Part shown: in pieces, positions 1 to 8,276 of the stretch
How the letters are laid out: each line of letters opens with the position of its first letter
How positions within the stretch are numbered: position 1 is the first letter of the stretch
NCBI RefSeq assembly: GCF_029961145.1
Contig: NZ_JASBRG010000007.1
Span: 2,336,189-2,400,188, forward strand
Direction of reading: 5' to 3'
Length of the DNA stretch: 64,000 nt
From: Pinibacter soli
Lineage (GTDB): Bacteria > Bacteroidota > Bacteroidia > Chitinophagales > Chitinophagaceae
Notes under the pieces: model-generated
What the model was told of the DNA's origin: nothing
The model's database searches: none
The model's input: the letters and a program-made list of their open reading frames with translations, nothing else
Position numbers and translations under genes: made by a program

Positions 1-1393
1 GGGATATATTGAACCTGTTTCCAAGATCGGATAAAAAGGTTTGCTTTTGTAACCATGTATAGAACAGCAGCCAGATAAGTACGTAAATATTTAGCTCAAC
101 AAACGAAGTTTGCGTTACAATGCTTAACAGGATCAGACCGGCAATAGCAATTGAAAGATAAAGCATGTAAGGCTTGTCAATATTCAGCGGCTGCACAATT
201 TTGAGAATGATCTGCGAAAGAAAAAAGTAACCGAATGTAATAGCCGCCAACACCACGAAACCGGCGAAGCTGTATTGATTTAGAATGCTGAAGAAATTTG
301 TTACGTTAAATGAAATCCTCGCATCCGCTATCAGGCTTTGTATTATGCGAGCAACGGCAAACGTAACCGCTACATACAAAAAGATATTGATAATGTACAG
401 CGGCCATTGCCATCTTGTATTTATATAACGGCTGAAATCTTTGTCGCCAATTTCCCTTCGTACAAACAACACTATCCAGCAGAAAAGAAATACGTTTATC
501 AGTAGGTCACCCAGCGAACTGAAGATAATATTTGAGCTGTAAATCGTAGGATCGAAAAGCATGAACTGCCGCAAGTTGAGCAGGCCCGGAAACAAATAAA
601 TAACTCCGCGTAAGATGAGAATAACCAGCAGCAGAAAACCGATCCCTGTTTTATAATCGTATTTACTTGAAATGCTATGCGCAGCGTTGTTTATAAAAAA
701 CATCAGAAACGCAATGCCAATAAGCATGAATGTAAGTGAAAGCCAATTATTGTTGCTTGCGGGATGTGTGTTTCGTTTTGCTTCGAGGAAAAACAACACG
801 TTTCCATTTTTAGAATAAACAGGATAATCCGTTTGAAAGGTGGTGAGAGAAACCTTTTTTTCCGCTTCCGAAAAACCTTCTATTTCCCTGGCGAGGTTAT
901 TATTTTCAATGAAGTATTCTTTCCTTATGGGTATCAAAGCCGCTATGATCAATGGTTTTCCATTGTAGGCAGATTGCTTTTTTATAAACTCATACTGACC
1001 ATTGCTAAGCTTCACAAAGGATGTCGAATCTGCACTGAATAACAGATCCCTGTCTGGAATGGCGGTTTGCGTGTTCCAAAACTTAAGCTGGGGTTCATTG
1101 TACTCATCCAAAGTAAAAAGATAAATGCCAAACGATTTGTCAACCATTTCACCGATCGTCTTCTCAGAAGGATTTTCACTCAGCAGCTCACCTTGTAATG
1201 TTTTATCGTCACTAAATTCTTGAACATCTTCTTCAATTTTTTGCAGACGTCGTTCAATCCCATTGCGCACTTTTTCAACAGAAGAATATGAATTCCAATA
1301 ATTGTTGATGATAAATGCAATGGTGAAGAGCCATGCTGCGGCTAATATGAAGTAGGCATTACGTTTTAGAATTTCAGAAATAAAACTTCTCAA
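1..1393 (-). CDS. Multi-pass membrane sensor protein, partial (3' end outside window)
   Basis: An open frame runs unbroken from a TTG codon at 1393 to the left edge of the window, giving about 464 residues. It has one membrane segment near residues 12-30, a soluble region of roughly 180 residues that would lie outside the membrane, then about seven hydrophobic segments (for example around LTFMLIGIAFLMFF and IGFLLLVILILRGVIYLF). This layout fits the sensory half of a large Bacteroidota histidine kinase. The kinase domain, if present, lies beyond the window, so this is inference. The TTG start overlaps the mazG stop codon by four bases (TTGA), which implies translational coupling and one transcript with mazG. 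A later start is possible, but the first membrane segment sits right after this one. Confidence 0.6.
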   Translation of the reverse strand, partial: MRSFISEILKRNAYFILAAAWLFTIAFIINNYWNSYSSVEKVRNGIERRLQKIEEDVQEFSDDKTLQGELLSENPSEKTIGEMVDKSFGIYLFTLDEYNEPQLKFWNTQTAIPDRDLLFSADSTSFVKLSNGQYEFIKKQSAYNGKPLIIAALIPIRKEYFIENNNLAREIEGFSEAEKKVSLTTFQTDYPVYSKNGNVLFFLEAKRNTHPASNNNWLSLTFMLIGIAFLMFFINNAAHSISSKYDYKTGIGFLLLVILILRGVIYLFPGLLNLRQFMLFDPTIYSSNIIFSSLGDLLINVFLFCWIVLFVRREIGDKDFSRYINTRWQWPLYIINIFLYVAVTFAVARIIQSLIADARISFNVTNFFSILNQYSFAGFVVLAAITFGYFFLSQIILKIVQPLNIDKPYMLYLSIAIAGLILLSIVTQTSFVELNIYVLIWLLFYTWLQKQTFLSDLGNRFNIS

Positions 1394-2172
1394 GATGATT
1401 GCTTTTGCTTTTTAACAGTGTTCCAAAGGGCATCCATTTCCTGCAAGGTCATATCGTGCAGCTGTTTGCCTTGTTCTGAAGCAATGAGTTCCATTTGTGT
1501 AAAGCGTTGTATGAACTTCTTGTTTGTTCTTTCCAGCGCATTTTCAGCATCTATTTGCAAAAACCGTGCGTAATTGATGAGCGAAAACACCACGTCGCCG
1601 AACTCGTCTTCTATTCTGTTCTTATCATTTTCTTTTACCACTTCCTGCAATTCCTGCAATTCTTCCTGCACTTTATCCCACACCTGTTCTTTATTGTCCC
1701 ATTCAAAGCCCACCTGCTTTGCTTTTTCCTGTAATCGCATGGCTTTAACGGTAGCCGGCAATGACTTTGGAACTCCGCTCAACACAGACTTCTTCCCTTC
1801 TTTTAGCTTCAGTTTTTCCCAGTTCCTTTTTACATCTTCCTCGTCATTCACCTGTACATCGCCGTAGATGTGAGGGTGGCGAAAAATCAATTTTTCCGAA
1901 ATGCCATCGATCACTTCTGTCAAAGTAAAATGCTGTTGCTCCGTTCCAATTTTTGAGTAGAACAGGATATGCAGCAACAAATCGCCCAGCTCCTCCTTTA
2001 TCCCCTTCCAGCTTTCGTCTGTAATCGAATCTGCTAATTCAAAGGTCTCTTCAATGGTTTGCTGGCGCAACGTTTGAATAGTTTGCTTGCGATCCCAGGG
2101 GCATTTCTCCCTGAGGTCATCCATGATCTGCACTAATTTTAAGAAGCTTGCCGACAAATTTTCCTGTTCCAT
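1390..2172 (-). CDS. mazG: Nucleoside triphosphate pyrophosphohydrolase MazG
   Basis: The protein has 260 residues, the usual length for the double-domain MazG family, which hydrolyses (d)NTPs to the monophosphate and pyrophosphate and cleans the nucleotide pool. The N-terminal part has the diagnostic CPWDRKQT segment and the metal-binding EETFELAD and ELGDLLLH helices. The second repeat shows KVQEELQEL and DEFGDVVFSLINYARF. ATG start at 2172. It lies six bases downstream of the DUF3667 gene and overlaps the following membrane sensor gene by four bases, so the three genes probably form one operon. No key residue appears to be missing. Confidence 0.95.
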   Translation of the reverse strand: MEQENLSASFLKLVQIMDDLREKCPWDRKQTIQTLRQQTIEETFELADSITDESWKGIKEELGDLLLHILFYSKIGTEQQHFTLTEVIDGISEKLIFRHPHIYGDVQVNDEEDVKRNWEKLKLKEGKKSVLSGVPKSLPATVKAMRLQEKAKQVGFEWDNKEQVWDKVQEELQELQEVVKENDKNRIEDEFGDVVFSLINYARFLQIDAENALERTNKKFIQRFTQMELIASEQGKQLHDMTLQEMDALWNTVKKQKQSS

Positions 2173-2178
2173 AAAAAA

Positions 2179-3225
2179 TTATATTACGTATACTGAAAAA
2201 GCAAAGAAAACCGTAAAAAGGAGTAGCAGTGATACCGAAGTTAATATATTGAATATAAGAAATTTAACGATCGTTTTACGCCTTCCCTGGTCATAAAAAT
2301 TTCGCATGGCTCTGTAAGCGTAGTAAACGCCTCCCAGGAACATCAAAATAAGGATATACGATAACCAGGAAAAATGCGCAAACCCTGAAATTCTTGACAA
2401 CGTAAAGAATACAAGTAAAAAGATAAACGTGAAGATGTACAGATAGACCAGGAAAATGCAATGATCTGCGAAATAAAATTGCTTGTTCCGCACATACAGC
2501 AATTTCAAAAACAATGCATACAATGGCAGCGAAACGAACAACATATATGGTAGTGAATGGAAAAATCTCTCAAGCAGATCATCTACAAGCTCATTACCAC
2601 CACCACCTTCAGGCCTGTCATATTTTTTGTGCAACGATATCATACGATGCACATATAGTCTTTTTAGGATCCCATCTCTTTTCTCCTTAGGAAGTAACTT
2701 CTGGTATCTGTCATATTCCGCTCTATCTGTAAACTCCTGTCCGTCGCCACTGATACTTATCTTATTGGTAGAATCAAAAGTAATAGGAATGCTTTGGGAG
2801 AATCTCTTTGATTTGGCCAACGCAATTGAATCCTCAGCGTCCATCTTATCCTCGACTTTTGCCATTGCTTTCGGGTCATTTTTACGCTCTTTGCCAGGAT
2901 GAATCCCCGGTTTGAAAAATGCAAAAAACAGGAAAAAGAATATTGCTGAAGTGAACACATACATTCTGATAGGATTCAGATATGAGGCACGGCGCCCCTT
3001 CAGGTATTCTTTGGCCAAAAAACCTGGTTTCTTAAACAGCAACCTCACGCTGCTGAAAAACTTACCGTCAAAATGCGTAATGTCATTAAAGAAATGCATT
3101 ACTAAATGACCGAAGGATTCTTTAGGCTCAATATTCTCCTGACCACAAACGTGACAATAGCGGCCAATTACTTCAGTTTCGCAGTTAAGACAGTTTTTTT
3201 CTATTCGTTGGTGAAAATGTGACAC
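2179..3225 (-). CDS. DUF3667 domain membrane protein
   Basis: The protein has 348 residues. Near the N-terminus it has a zinc-ribbon-like pair of motifs (CLNC at about 14-17 and CHVCGQ at about 28-33), followed by the segment FFNDITHFDGKFFSSVRLL and KPGFLAKEYLKGRRASYLNP that mark DUF3667 proteins of Bacteroidota. One membrane helix follows at about 90-105, then a soluble charged loop of about 110 residues, then four hydrophobic helices up to the C-terminus. The start is GTG at 3225; no ATG occurs before residue 44, which is already inside the domain. The molecular function of the family is unknown. It is followed after six bases by mazG. Confidence 0.85.
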   Translation of the reverse strand: MSHFHQRIEKNCLNCETEVIGRYCHVCGQENIEPKESFGHLVMHFFNDITHFDGKFFSSVRLLFKKPGFLAKEYLKGRRASYLNPIRMYVFTSAIFFFLFFAFFKPGIHPGKERKNDPKAMAKVEDKMDAEDSIALAKSKRFSQSIPITFDSTNKISISGDGQEFTDRAEYDRYQKLLPKEKRDGILKRLYVHRMISLHKKYDRPEGGGGNELVDDLLERFFHSLPYMLFVSLPLYALFLKLLYVRNKQFYFADHCIFLVYLYIFTFIFLLVFFTLSRISGFAHFSWLSYILILMFLGGVYYAYRAMRNFYDQGRRKTIVKFLIFNILTSVSLLLLFTVFFAFSVYVI

Positions 3226-3398
3226 AGGTTAAATTTCGTTAAAAATAAATACAAATTTGATTGAGCAGCAAGTATTCAGACGAAAGAGTGGGTATATTTT
3301 AGCAAATAAACTATTACTTTGCCTTTCTGATCAAACCGCCCATTGTAGGCGAATCACATTGGCCCTTTTGAAGATTGTTTCATTTAAAATTTTGAAGA

Positions 3399-4247
3399 TT
3401 GAAAAGCATACCTAAGTTTTTAACATGCCTTGCCTTTGCTCTTGTTTCACTGTGTGTAAATGCACAATATTATTACAAGGACATTATTACCACACGGCAG
3501 GTGAGCAACAATTACCAACTCATGAAAAAGGCAAATGTCGCCACGGTGGTTCTTAAAAGTTTTATACAAACCAATGAGGTAACTGAAGGATTTGACTGCA
3601 ATCAAAAAGTTTCTGCTGCAGAAAATAAAGTTGTTACCTACACAAAAACAACCGATGCAGGCGAGTCATTCTTTACTGCATTCTATAACAAAAATAATCT
3701 GCTCATAGAAACAATTGACAGCTCCTCACACCTTGTATCAACAACGGATTACAGCTATGATGCGTCAAACAAATTGCAAAGTATAAAAAGTACCAGCCGT
3801 GCTGCAAACATTATGAACGTTGAAGTACATACATGGCAATACAACGAAAAAGGCAATCCCGTTTCTATGCTAAGAATCCGTAACGGAGCTGACACTACCT
3901 GGATCACCTATGTCCTGGACGACAAAGGAAATCCAACGGAAGAACATGCAAAAAGAAATGTGGCGATCCCTCAGCCTGCTGTATTTTACTACTATGACGA
4001 TCAACACAGGCTTACAGACGTAGTTAGATATAACCAGAAGGCAAAGCGCATGTTGCCTGACTATATGTTTGAGTACGACGAATCGAACAAAATTTCTGTA
4101 ATGACCGTTGTTCCCGAAGGCAGCAATGACTATCAGAAATGGTATTACAAATATGATGAAGATGGTTTGAAGGCCGCTGATTTTTGTTACAACAAAAAAA
4201 ATGAATTGCAGGGAAAGATTCTGTATGATTATACATACACGAAATAG
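3399..4247 (+). CDS. Secreted protein with YD-like repeats, unknown function
   Basis: The protein has 282 residues and begins with a TTG codon at 3399. A signal peptide covers about residues 1-22 (hydrophobic stretch LTCLAFALVSLCVNA followed by Q). The mature part consists of short repeated strands of the type Y-x-Y-D-x-x-N/G-x-L, for example YSYDASNKLQ, WQYNEKGNPV, YYYDDQHRLT, FEYDESNKIS and YYKYDEDGLK. These resemble the YD/RHS strand pattern and suggest an elongated beta structure. No catalytic motif is seen. The stop codon TAG at 4245-4247 adjoins the first copy of a GTAGAGACGC palindromic repeat. The function is unknown; an exported surface or periplasmic location is inferred from the signal peptide. 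Confidence 0.7.
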   Translation: MKSIPKFLTCLAFALVSLCVNAQYYYKDIITTRQVSNNYQLMKKANVATVVLKSFIQTNEVTEGFDCNQKVSAAENKVVTYTKTTDAGESFFTAFYNKNNLLIETIDSSSHLVSTTDYSYDASNKLQSIKSTSRAANIMNVEVHTWQYNEKGNPVSMLRIRNGADTTWITYVLDDKGNPTEEHAKRNVAIPQPAVFYYYDDQHRLTDVVRYNQKAKRMLPDYMFEYDESNKISVMTVVPEGSNDYQKWYYKYDEDGLKAADFCYNKKNELQGKILYDYTYTK

Positions 4248-4370
4248 TAGAGACGCATTGAATGCATCTCCGTTGCACCTGATACATGCCAGAAAACATA
4301 ATGCAATATTGCCCATTTGTGAATAACACCTAAAAACTGCAAGAGAGACGCATTCAATGCGTCTCTACAG
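4247..4370. repeat. Two GAGACGC palindromes (family A) filling an intergenic gap
   Basis: Two palindromic units lie at 4247-4270 and 4344-4366, reading GTAGAGACGCATTGAATGC and AGAGACGCATTCAATGCG with their inverted halves. The second is a perfect palindrome around a central C and ends in CTCTAC. Both share outer halves with units near 51.0, 51.1, 53.7 and 53.8 kb. The left unit begins at the stop codon of the upstream gene, and the right one ends ten bases before the histidine kinase start. They may act as transcription or mRNA-stabilising hairpins; that role is inference. Confidence 0.8.
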
Positions 4371-4379
4371 AAATAAAAA

Positions 4380-5546
4380 ATGTTTGCATCAATATTCAAT
4401 TGGAGAAGCCTGCTGGCATTGCTGGGAATCGCTATCATTAGCGGAACGATATTCTATTCGCAATACCTTGGCTCTAAAATCGCAAAAGATGAAAAGCAGA
4501 AGGTGACGCAGTGGGTGGAAGCGAGCAAGGCCGTTGTGCAAAACCCGGGCATGGATCTTTCCTTACCCAATATGATCAGGAATGAACAAACAGATATTCC
4601 TATCATTGAAACCAATGAGCGCGACAGCATTGTAAACTTCATCAATATTGACAGTGCCAGCGTTGCCCAGGATCCAAAATTTCTTTCCAAAAAATTAAAA
4701 GAGTTCCGCAAAGCCAATGATCCGCTGCTGATCATCCTAAGCCAGGAACCTTTTATTGCCAACAAATATTATTACGGAAATACAAAATTGCTGAACGAGG
4801 TAAAGTATTATCCGCTGATCCAACTTTTAATTGTAATTGTCTTCATTGTTCTGATACTAACGCTGATAAACATTCGAAATAAATCCACTCAAAACCAGGT
4901 GTGGGCTGGGATGGCCAAGGAAACGGCGCACCAAATGGGGACGCCTCTTTCGTCGCTGCAAGCCTGGCTGGAAATGCTAAAGGAAGATAACAGCAGCAAC
5001 AACATTGTAAAGGAAATGGAGAAAGATGTTAGTCGCTTAAAGCTGGTATCTGACAGGTTCAGCAAGATCGGCAGCACTCCAAAACTTGAAAGCAGCAATG
5101 TGATACGCCAGGTACAGGCAATGGTAGAATATATGAAAAAACGAGCACCAGGCCGAGTCGATTTTTCCGTACAAACTCATGACATTGATGTTTTGAATGC
5201 GATGATCTCTCCTCCATTGTTTGACTGGGTAATTGAAAACTTGCTAAAAAATGCATTGGATGCAATGGAAGGAAAAGGTAAAATTTCAGCCGATATCCAA
5301 GACCATGCAGATGAAATTATTGTAGACATTTCAGATACAGGAAAAGGAATTTCTTCCGCCAATCTCGTTAAAATATTCAAGCCAGGTTTTACCACAAAAA
5401 AACGCGGTTGGGGATTGGGTCTCAGCCTTTCCAAAAGAATTATAGATCAATACCACCAGGGAGAATTGTTTGTAAAAAATTCGGAAGTTGGCAAAGGCAC
5501 TACGTTTAGAATTGTGTTGAAGAAAGAAATTAAATTGGAACGATGA
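4380..5546 (+). CDS. Sensor histidine kinase
   Basis: The protein has 388 residues. Two membrane segments (about 11-30 and 145-165) flank a 115-residue extracytoplasmic region. The H-box AKETAHQMGTPLSSL places the phospho-acceptor at His184. The N-box ENLLKNALDAM lies near 287-297, the G1 box DTGKGI near 320, and a GLGLSLSKRII G2 box near 347-357, so the HATPase domain is complete. It has no HAMP or PAS domain that I can recognise and no partner response regulator beside it, so it is an orphan kinase. The ATG start at 4380 follows a GAGACGC repeat. It may share a transcript with the secreted hydrolase 46 bases downstream. Signal and partner are unknown. Confidence 0.9.
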   Translation: MFASIFNWRSLLALLGIAIISGTIFYSQYLGSKIAKDEKQKVTQWVEASKAVVQNPGMDLSLPNMIRNEQTDIPIIETNERDSIVNFINIDSASVAQDPKFLSKKLKEFRKANDPLLIILSQEPFIANKYYYGNTKLLNEVKYYPLIQLLIVIVFIVLILTLINIRNKSTQNQVWAGMAKETAHQMGTPLSSLQAWLEMLKEDNSSNNIVKEMEKDVSRLKLVSDRFSKIGSTPKLESSNVIRQVQAMVEYMKKRAPGRVDFSVQTHDIDVLNAMISPPLFDWVIENLLKNALDAMEGKGKISADIQDHADEIIVDISDTGKGISSANLVKIFKPGFTTKKRGWGLGLSLSKRIIDQYHQGELFVKNSEVGKGTTFRIVLKKEIKLER

Positions 5547-5592
5547 TTCAAAGCTGATTTGTCTATCCTGTTGGGCGTCGATTATTAAAAAA

Positions 5593-6420
5593 ATGAAACA
5601 ACTGATAACAACCTTACTTTCTTTTGTTCTGCTTTCAACGCAGGCGCAATATTCCGGTATGACTCCTGTAAAATTTTCCTCTACCTTACAAGGATTGGTC
5701 AGACTGCCGGCCAGCTATAATCGACTGCATGCAAAAAAGTATCCGGTAATTTTTCACTTCTGTGGAAACAATGAAACAGCAGACAAAGGCGGTTTGAACC
5801 TTCTTATGGATGCCGGCTTCGGCAGGCAGGTTGCGTTGAATCGTGTACAGCGAACTATTGCTGACAGCATTATTCATGTCATTGTGCAAAGCCCGTCGTC
5901 AGGAGCAATCGCTCAACCGAACTTAAGCAACCAGGTATTTGATTACGTTTTCGCAAAATACCGTTGTGATCTTTCCACGGACGCAAACGGCAAATACAAA
6001 TATGTAGCGCTTATCGGACTTAGCCAGGGTGCAAGCGACGTATGGGATATAGCCAGTTGGGACAATTCAGTAACGACTTATGGTATCTCCAAATATTCCA
6101 CAAAAATTAAAAAGGTTTGGCTGGTTAGTATTCCGGTAAAGTTTCCTTCTACAGCGACATACCAACGGATTAAAGGCGATGTGTTTCACTTCGTTCATGG
6201 AGATAATGATAAGCAAGGCTGTTGTGCGTTATGGCCCGCACAAGCCCAAAACAAGGCATTGAACGCAAATGGATCGATCAGTTCAATAGATGTGATAAAA
6301 GGTGGCGGTCATAACAATAGCACCTGGGACAGGGCCTGGTCCGTTTCAGGCAAAGACACAACCACCAATATTTATCGGCTGGTAACAAATGGCTGGATTA
6401 CAGGCAAAACTGGCAATTGA
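5593..6420 (+). CDS. Secreted alpha/beta hydrolase (esterase-like)
   Basis: The protein has 275 residues with a signal peptide of about 18 residues (LLSFVLLSTQA followed by Q). The nucleophile elbow is GLSQG with Ser144. A likely acid lies in the HGDND strand near 202-206, and the catalytic histidine is in GGGHNNSTWDRAW near 240. This order and spacing fit an alpha/beta hydrolase of the PHB-depolymerase/feruloyl-esterase-like group. The substrate cannot be read from the sequence. No type IX secretion C-terminal domain is visible, so export to the periplasm by Sec is the simplest expectation. The gene follows the histidine kinase closely, but no functional link is shown. Confidence 0.75.
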   Translation: MKQLITTLLSFVLLSTQAQYSGMTPVKFSSTLQGLVRLPASYNRLHAKKYPVIFHFCGNNETADKGGLNLLMDAGFGRQVALNRVQRTIADSIIHVIVQSPSSGAIAQPNLSNQVFDYVFAKYRCDLSTDANGKYKYVALIGLSQGASDVWDIASWDNSVTTYGISKYSTKIKKVWLVSIPVKFPSTATYQRIKGDVFHFVHGDNDKQGCCALWPAQAQNKALNANGSISSIDVIKGGGHNNSTWDRAWSVSGKDTTTNIYRLVTNGWITGKTGN

Positions 6421-6456
6421 CCACAAGCATTATTTAAAACCGAAATGGGCAAAACT

Positions 6457-7068
6457 TTACTGTAATCTTTCTTCCATCACGTCTGGCAAAGGAATCTCAA
6501 TCTTGTCAAATCTCACAGAAAAAACGTTTATTTCTTTTTTTCTGGCACCATATCGTACCATCAATGTTAAAGCTGTATTGCCACATATCCATTCAGCAAC
6601 CTTTTCCATTCCTATATCCCTAACAAAAAGTGAATCAGTTTCATTTGCATTCTTTATCCTATTCGGCATACCATACAATTTGATCAACTTATTGTATGTC
6701 TTGGTAAAGTTTGCCGGAGGGTCGTAAATTTTAGATGTATCATCCCGATTGTCTTCAAAAAAACTGTATAAATCCACTGAAACAATTTTTCCTGTTGTAT
6801 ACCTATAAATCTGTAAAAAAGAAAATGAGTTAGATAGAAATTTAAAAAGGTCGGAATATTTATGCCGGCACTGTTGATCCAAACTATCGTACTCAACGCG
6901 AAAAAATTCATTCCTTTGAATCTTTGAACAGATAAGAAGGTCATCAGGAATTTGTTCTCCCAATTTGATTGACTTAAAAAACGTTTCTTTATCTAATAGC
7001 TCACAGTTTTGTCCGTACAGAAAATTTGTAGCTGAAAGAACGAAAAATAAACTATATAAAAATTTCAT
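6457..7068 (-). CDS. Secreted protein of unknown function
   Basis: About 203 residues when started at the ATG at 7068, which directly begins a signal peptide (MKFLYSLFFVLSATNFLYGQ). The frame is open to an earlier codon at 7188, but the extra 40 residues look like untranslated leader and would bury the signal peptide. An intermediate ATG giving MKRLITILLPKF is also possible. I see no recognised domain in the mature part, which is mixed alpha/beta in composition and has two early cysteines. It converges on the secreted hydrolase gene with 36 bases between the stop codons. The function is unknown. Confidence 0.6.
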   Translation of the reverse strand: MKFLYSLFFVLSATNFLYGQNCELLDKETFFKSIKLGEQIPDDLLICSKIQRNEFFRVEYDSLDQQCRHKYSDLFKFLSNSFSFLQIYRYTTGKIVSVDLYSFFEDNRDDTSKIYDPPANFTKTYNKLIKLYGMPNRIKNANETDSLFVRDIGMEKVAEWICGNTALTLMVRYGARKKEINVFSVRFDKIEIPLPDVMEERLQ

Positions 7069-7334
7069 TCTGCGAAATTTTGGCAGTAGAATTGTTATCA
7101 GTCTTTTCATATTAAGGAGTCTTTTAGTATTGTGCATAAGGATTGGATTTGTACATGTGTGAAAATGACCTCCATTCGCGTGATCCATCGGCCACTCAAA
7201 ATATCTTTATTTGACGATTGCGACAATGCTTCAGATAAAGGTTTAGGTTGTTGCAAAATGAACTTAGGAAATCTTCCTGATATCTAATAATTTAAAATAA
7301 TCTCTTAACCACGTCGAAAAAAAGATTTCGAAAT

Positions 7335-7354
7335 ATGTAAAGTATACTTTACAT
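7335..7354. promoter_or_regulatory. Perfect 20-base palindrome, probable operator of the XRE regulator
   Basis: Bases 7335-7354 (ATGTAAAGTA and its exact inverse TACTTTACAT) form a perfect palindrome 21 bases upstream of the first ATG of the membrane-protein/XRE operon. The right half contains TACTTTAC, close to the Bacteroidota -7 element TAnnTTTG. Protein binding here would therefore block RNA polymerase. Autorepression by the small XRE protein encoded second in the operon is inferred from position and symmetry. Confidence 0.7.
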
Positions 7355-7375
7355 TAGAATTCTAAATTACAACTG

Positions 7376-7834
7376 ATGAAGTTTCTCCTCCCACACCGTT
7401 ATAAGAAAATTGGAACCATAATTACACCACTGGGTCTCAGTTTATGGCTTATAATGCAGCTTGGCTATTTACAAAACATGATTGTATATGTCTTTGGTCA
7501 ACCTAATGAAAATCAGAAATGGTCAGCTTATCACGTGGCTAATGTTATAGCTGCTATTATTGGTTTCTCGTCTTTTCTTTCAGGACTTTATTTTGTCGCG
7601 TTTTCGAAAGAAAAGGTAGAAGATGAAATGGTTCAAAAGACAAGATTGGAAAGTTTTCAGTTTGCAGCTTTTCTGCAAATAATTACTACAATTGTCGGTT
7701 TCGGATTCGTATTGTTTGCAGGAGACCCTGGAGAAAGCGGAATGTTGCTATTCTTTATTGTTTTAGTTTTTTTGTTCTGGCTTCTATTTATTGGGCGATT
7801 CAATTATATTCTTCATGTGAAGTATAAATCATGA
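7376..7834 (+). CDS. Small four-helix membrane protein paired with an XRE regulator
   Basis: The protein has 152 residues with four strongly hydrophobic segments (about 14-35, 56-78, 96-118 and 122-145) and short charged connections. I do not recognise a named family. The arrangement of a small polytopic membrane protein followed by a 66-residue XRE regulator recurs in many bacteria, usually as a self-repressed pair of unknown role. The stop overlaps the ATG of the regulator gene by four bases (ATGA), so the two are translationally coupled. It is preceded by a perfect palindrome at 7335-7354. Partner sensing of a membrane signal is speculation. Confidence 0.75.
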   Translation: MKFLLPHRYKKIGTIITPLGLSLWLIMQLGYLQNMIVYVFGQPNENQKWSAYHVANVIAAIIGFSSFLSGLYFVAFSKEKVEDEMVQKTRLESFQFAAFLQIITTIVGFGFVLFAGDPGESGMLLFFIVLVFLFWLLFIGRFNYILHVKYKS

Positions 7835-8031
7835 AAAATACAGTCAAAGAAGAAAGGCAGAGAAAACAGCTTACACAAGTTCAGTTAGCAGAATTAGTCG
7901 GAGTTTCACGTCAAACAATTTTTTCAATAGAGATCAACAAATACGTTCCATCAGTTATTCTGTCTATTAAGATTGCTAAGGCTTTTGGAAAGAAGGTTGA
8001 AGACATTTTTAAGTTAGAAGTGTCTGATTAG
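7831..8031 (+). CDS. Small XRE-family transcriptional regulator
   Basis: The protein has 66 residues, almost wholly one Cro/C1-type helix-turn-helix. The segment RKQLTQVQLAELVGVSRQTI holds helices two and three, followed by IEINKYVPSVILSIKIAKAF and VEDIFKLE, the classic end of the fold. There is no extra sensing domain. Single-domain regulators of this type usually dimerise on palindromic sites, and a perfect 20-base palindrome lies in front of the operon. It is coupled by an ATGA overlap to the membrane-protein gene before it. Expected role: autorepressor of this operon (inference). Confidence 0.9.
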   Translation: MKNTVKEERQRKQLTQVQLAELVGVSRQTIFSIEINKYVPSVILSIKIAKAFGKKVEDIFKLEVSD

Positions 8032-8059
8032 GAAAAAAACTTCTTGATAGTCGCTCTAT

Positions 8060-8093
8060 AAAAAAAAGTCCTGCAAATTATTTACAGGACTTT
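8060..8093 (-). terminator. Intrinsic terminator after tRNA-Leu (minus strand)
   Basis: A nine-base-pair stem (8065-8073 with 8085-8093, AAAGTCCTG/CAGGACTTT) has an 11-base loop. On the minus strand it is followed by a run of eight T. It lies between the XRE gene end and the tRNA-Leu gene, so it mainly terminates the tRNA transcript and could also stop the XRE operon from the other side. Confidence 0.75.
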
Positions 8094-8103
8094 ATAAACT
8101 CAG

Positions 8104-8189
8104 TGCGGAAGAGGAGATTCGAACTCCCACGCCCGGTAAAAGGCGCTACCACCTCAAAGTAGTGCGTCTACCAATTTCGCCACCTCCGC
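8104..8189 (-). tRNA. tRNA-Leu (anticodon GAG)
   Basis: The minus strand folds as a class II tRNA. The acceptor stem is GCGGAGG with CTTCCGC, discriminator A. The D-arm reads TGGCGAAATTGGTAGACGC. The anticodon stem is CTACT/GGTAG with loop TTGAGGT, so the anticodon is GAG. A long variable arm follows, then the T-arm GGGAGTTCGAATCTCC. The CCA end is not encoded. A -7 element lies about ten bases upstream and an intrinsic terminator downstream, so this is a monocistronic tRNA gene. Confidence 0.95.
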
Positions 8190-8198
8190 AAGGGATTG

Positions 8199-8226
8199 CA
8201 AATATAGGGGCTAATTGCTAAATCAA
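8199..8226 (-). promoter_or_regulatory. Candidate promoter of tRNA-Leu
   Basis: On the minus strand TATATTTG (8199-8206) matches the Bacteroidota -7 consensus TAnnTTTG exactly. TTG at 8224-8226 lies 17 bases upstream, slightly short of the usual 19. Transcription would start close to the mature tRNA 5' end at 8189. Confidence 0.55.
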
Positions 8227-8276
8227 TACAGTTCGCGAACTTTTTTTGTAGGAGCTTGCCATAGCAGCACTTTACA

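Noticed and set aside
764-1042. Plus-strand frame inside the membrane sensor gene
   Set aside because: It is a shadow of the long minus-strand frame, which has clear membrane-protein structure across the same bases.
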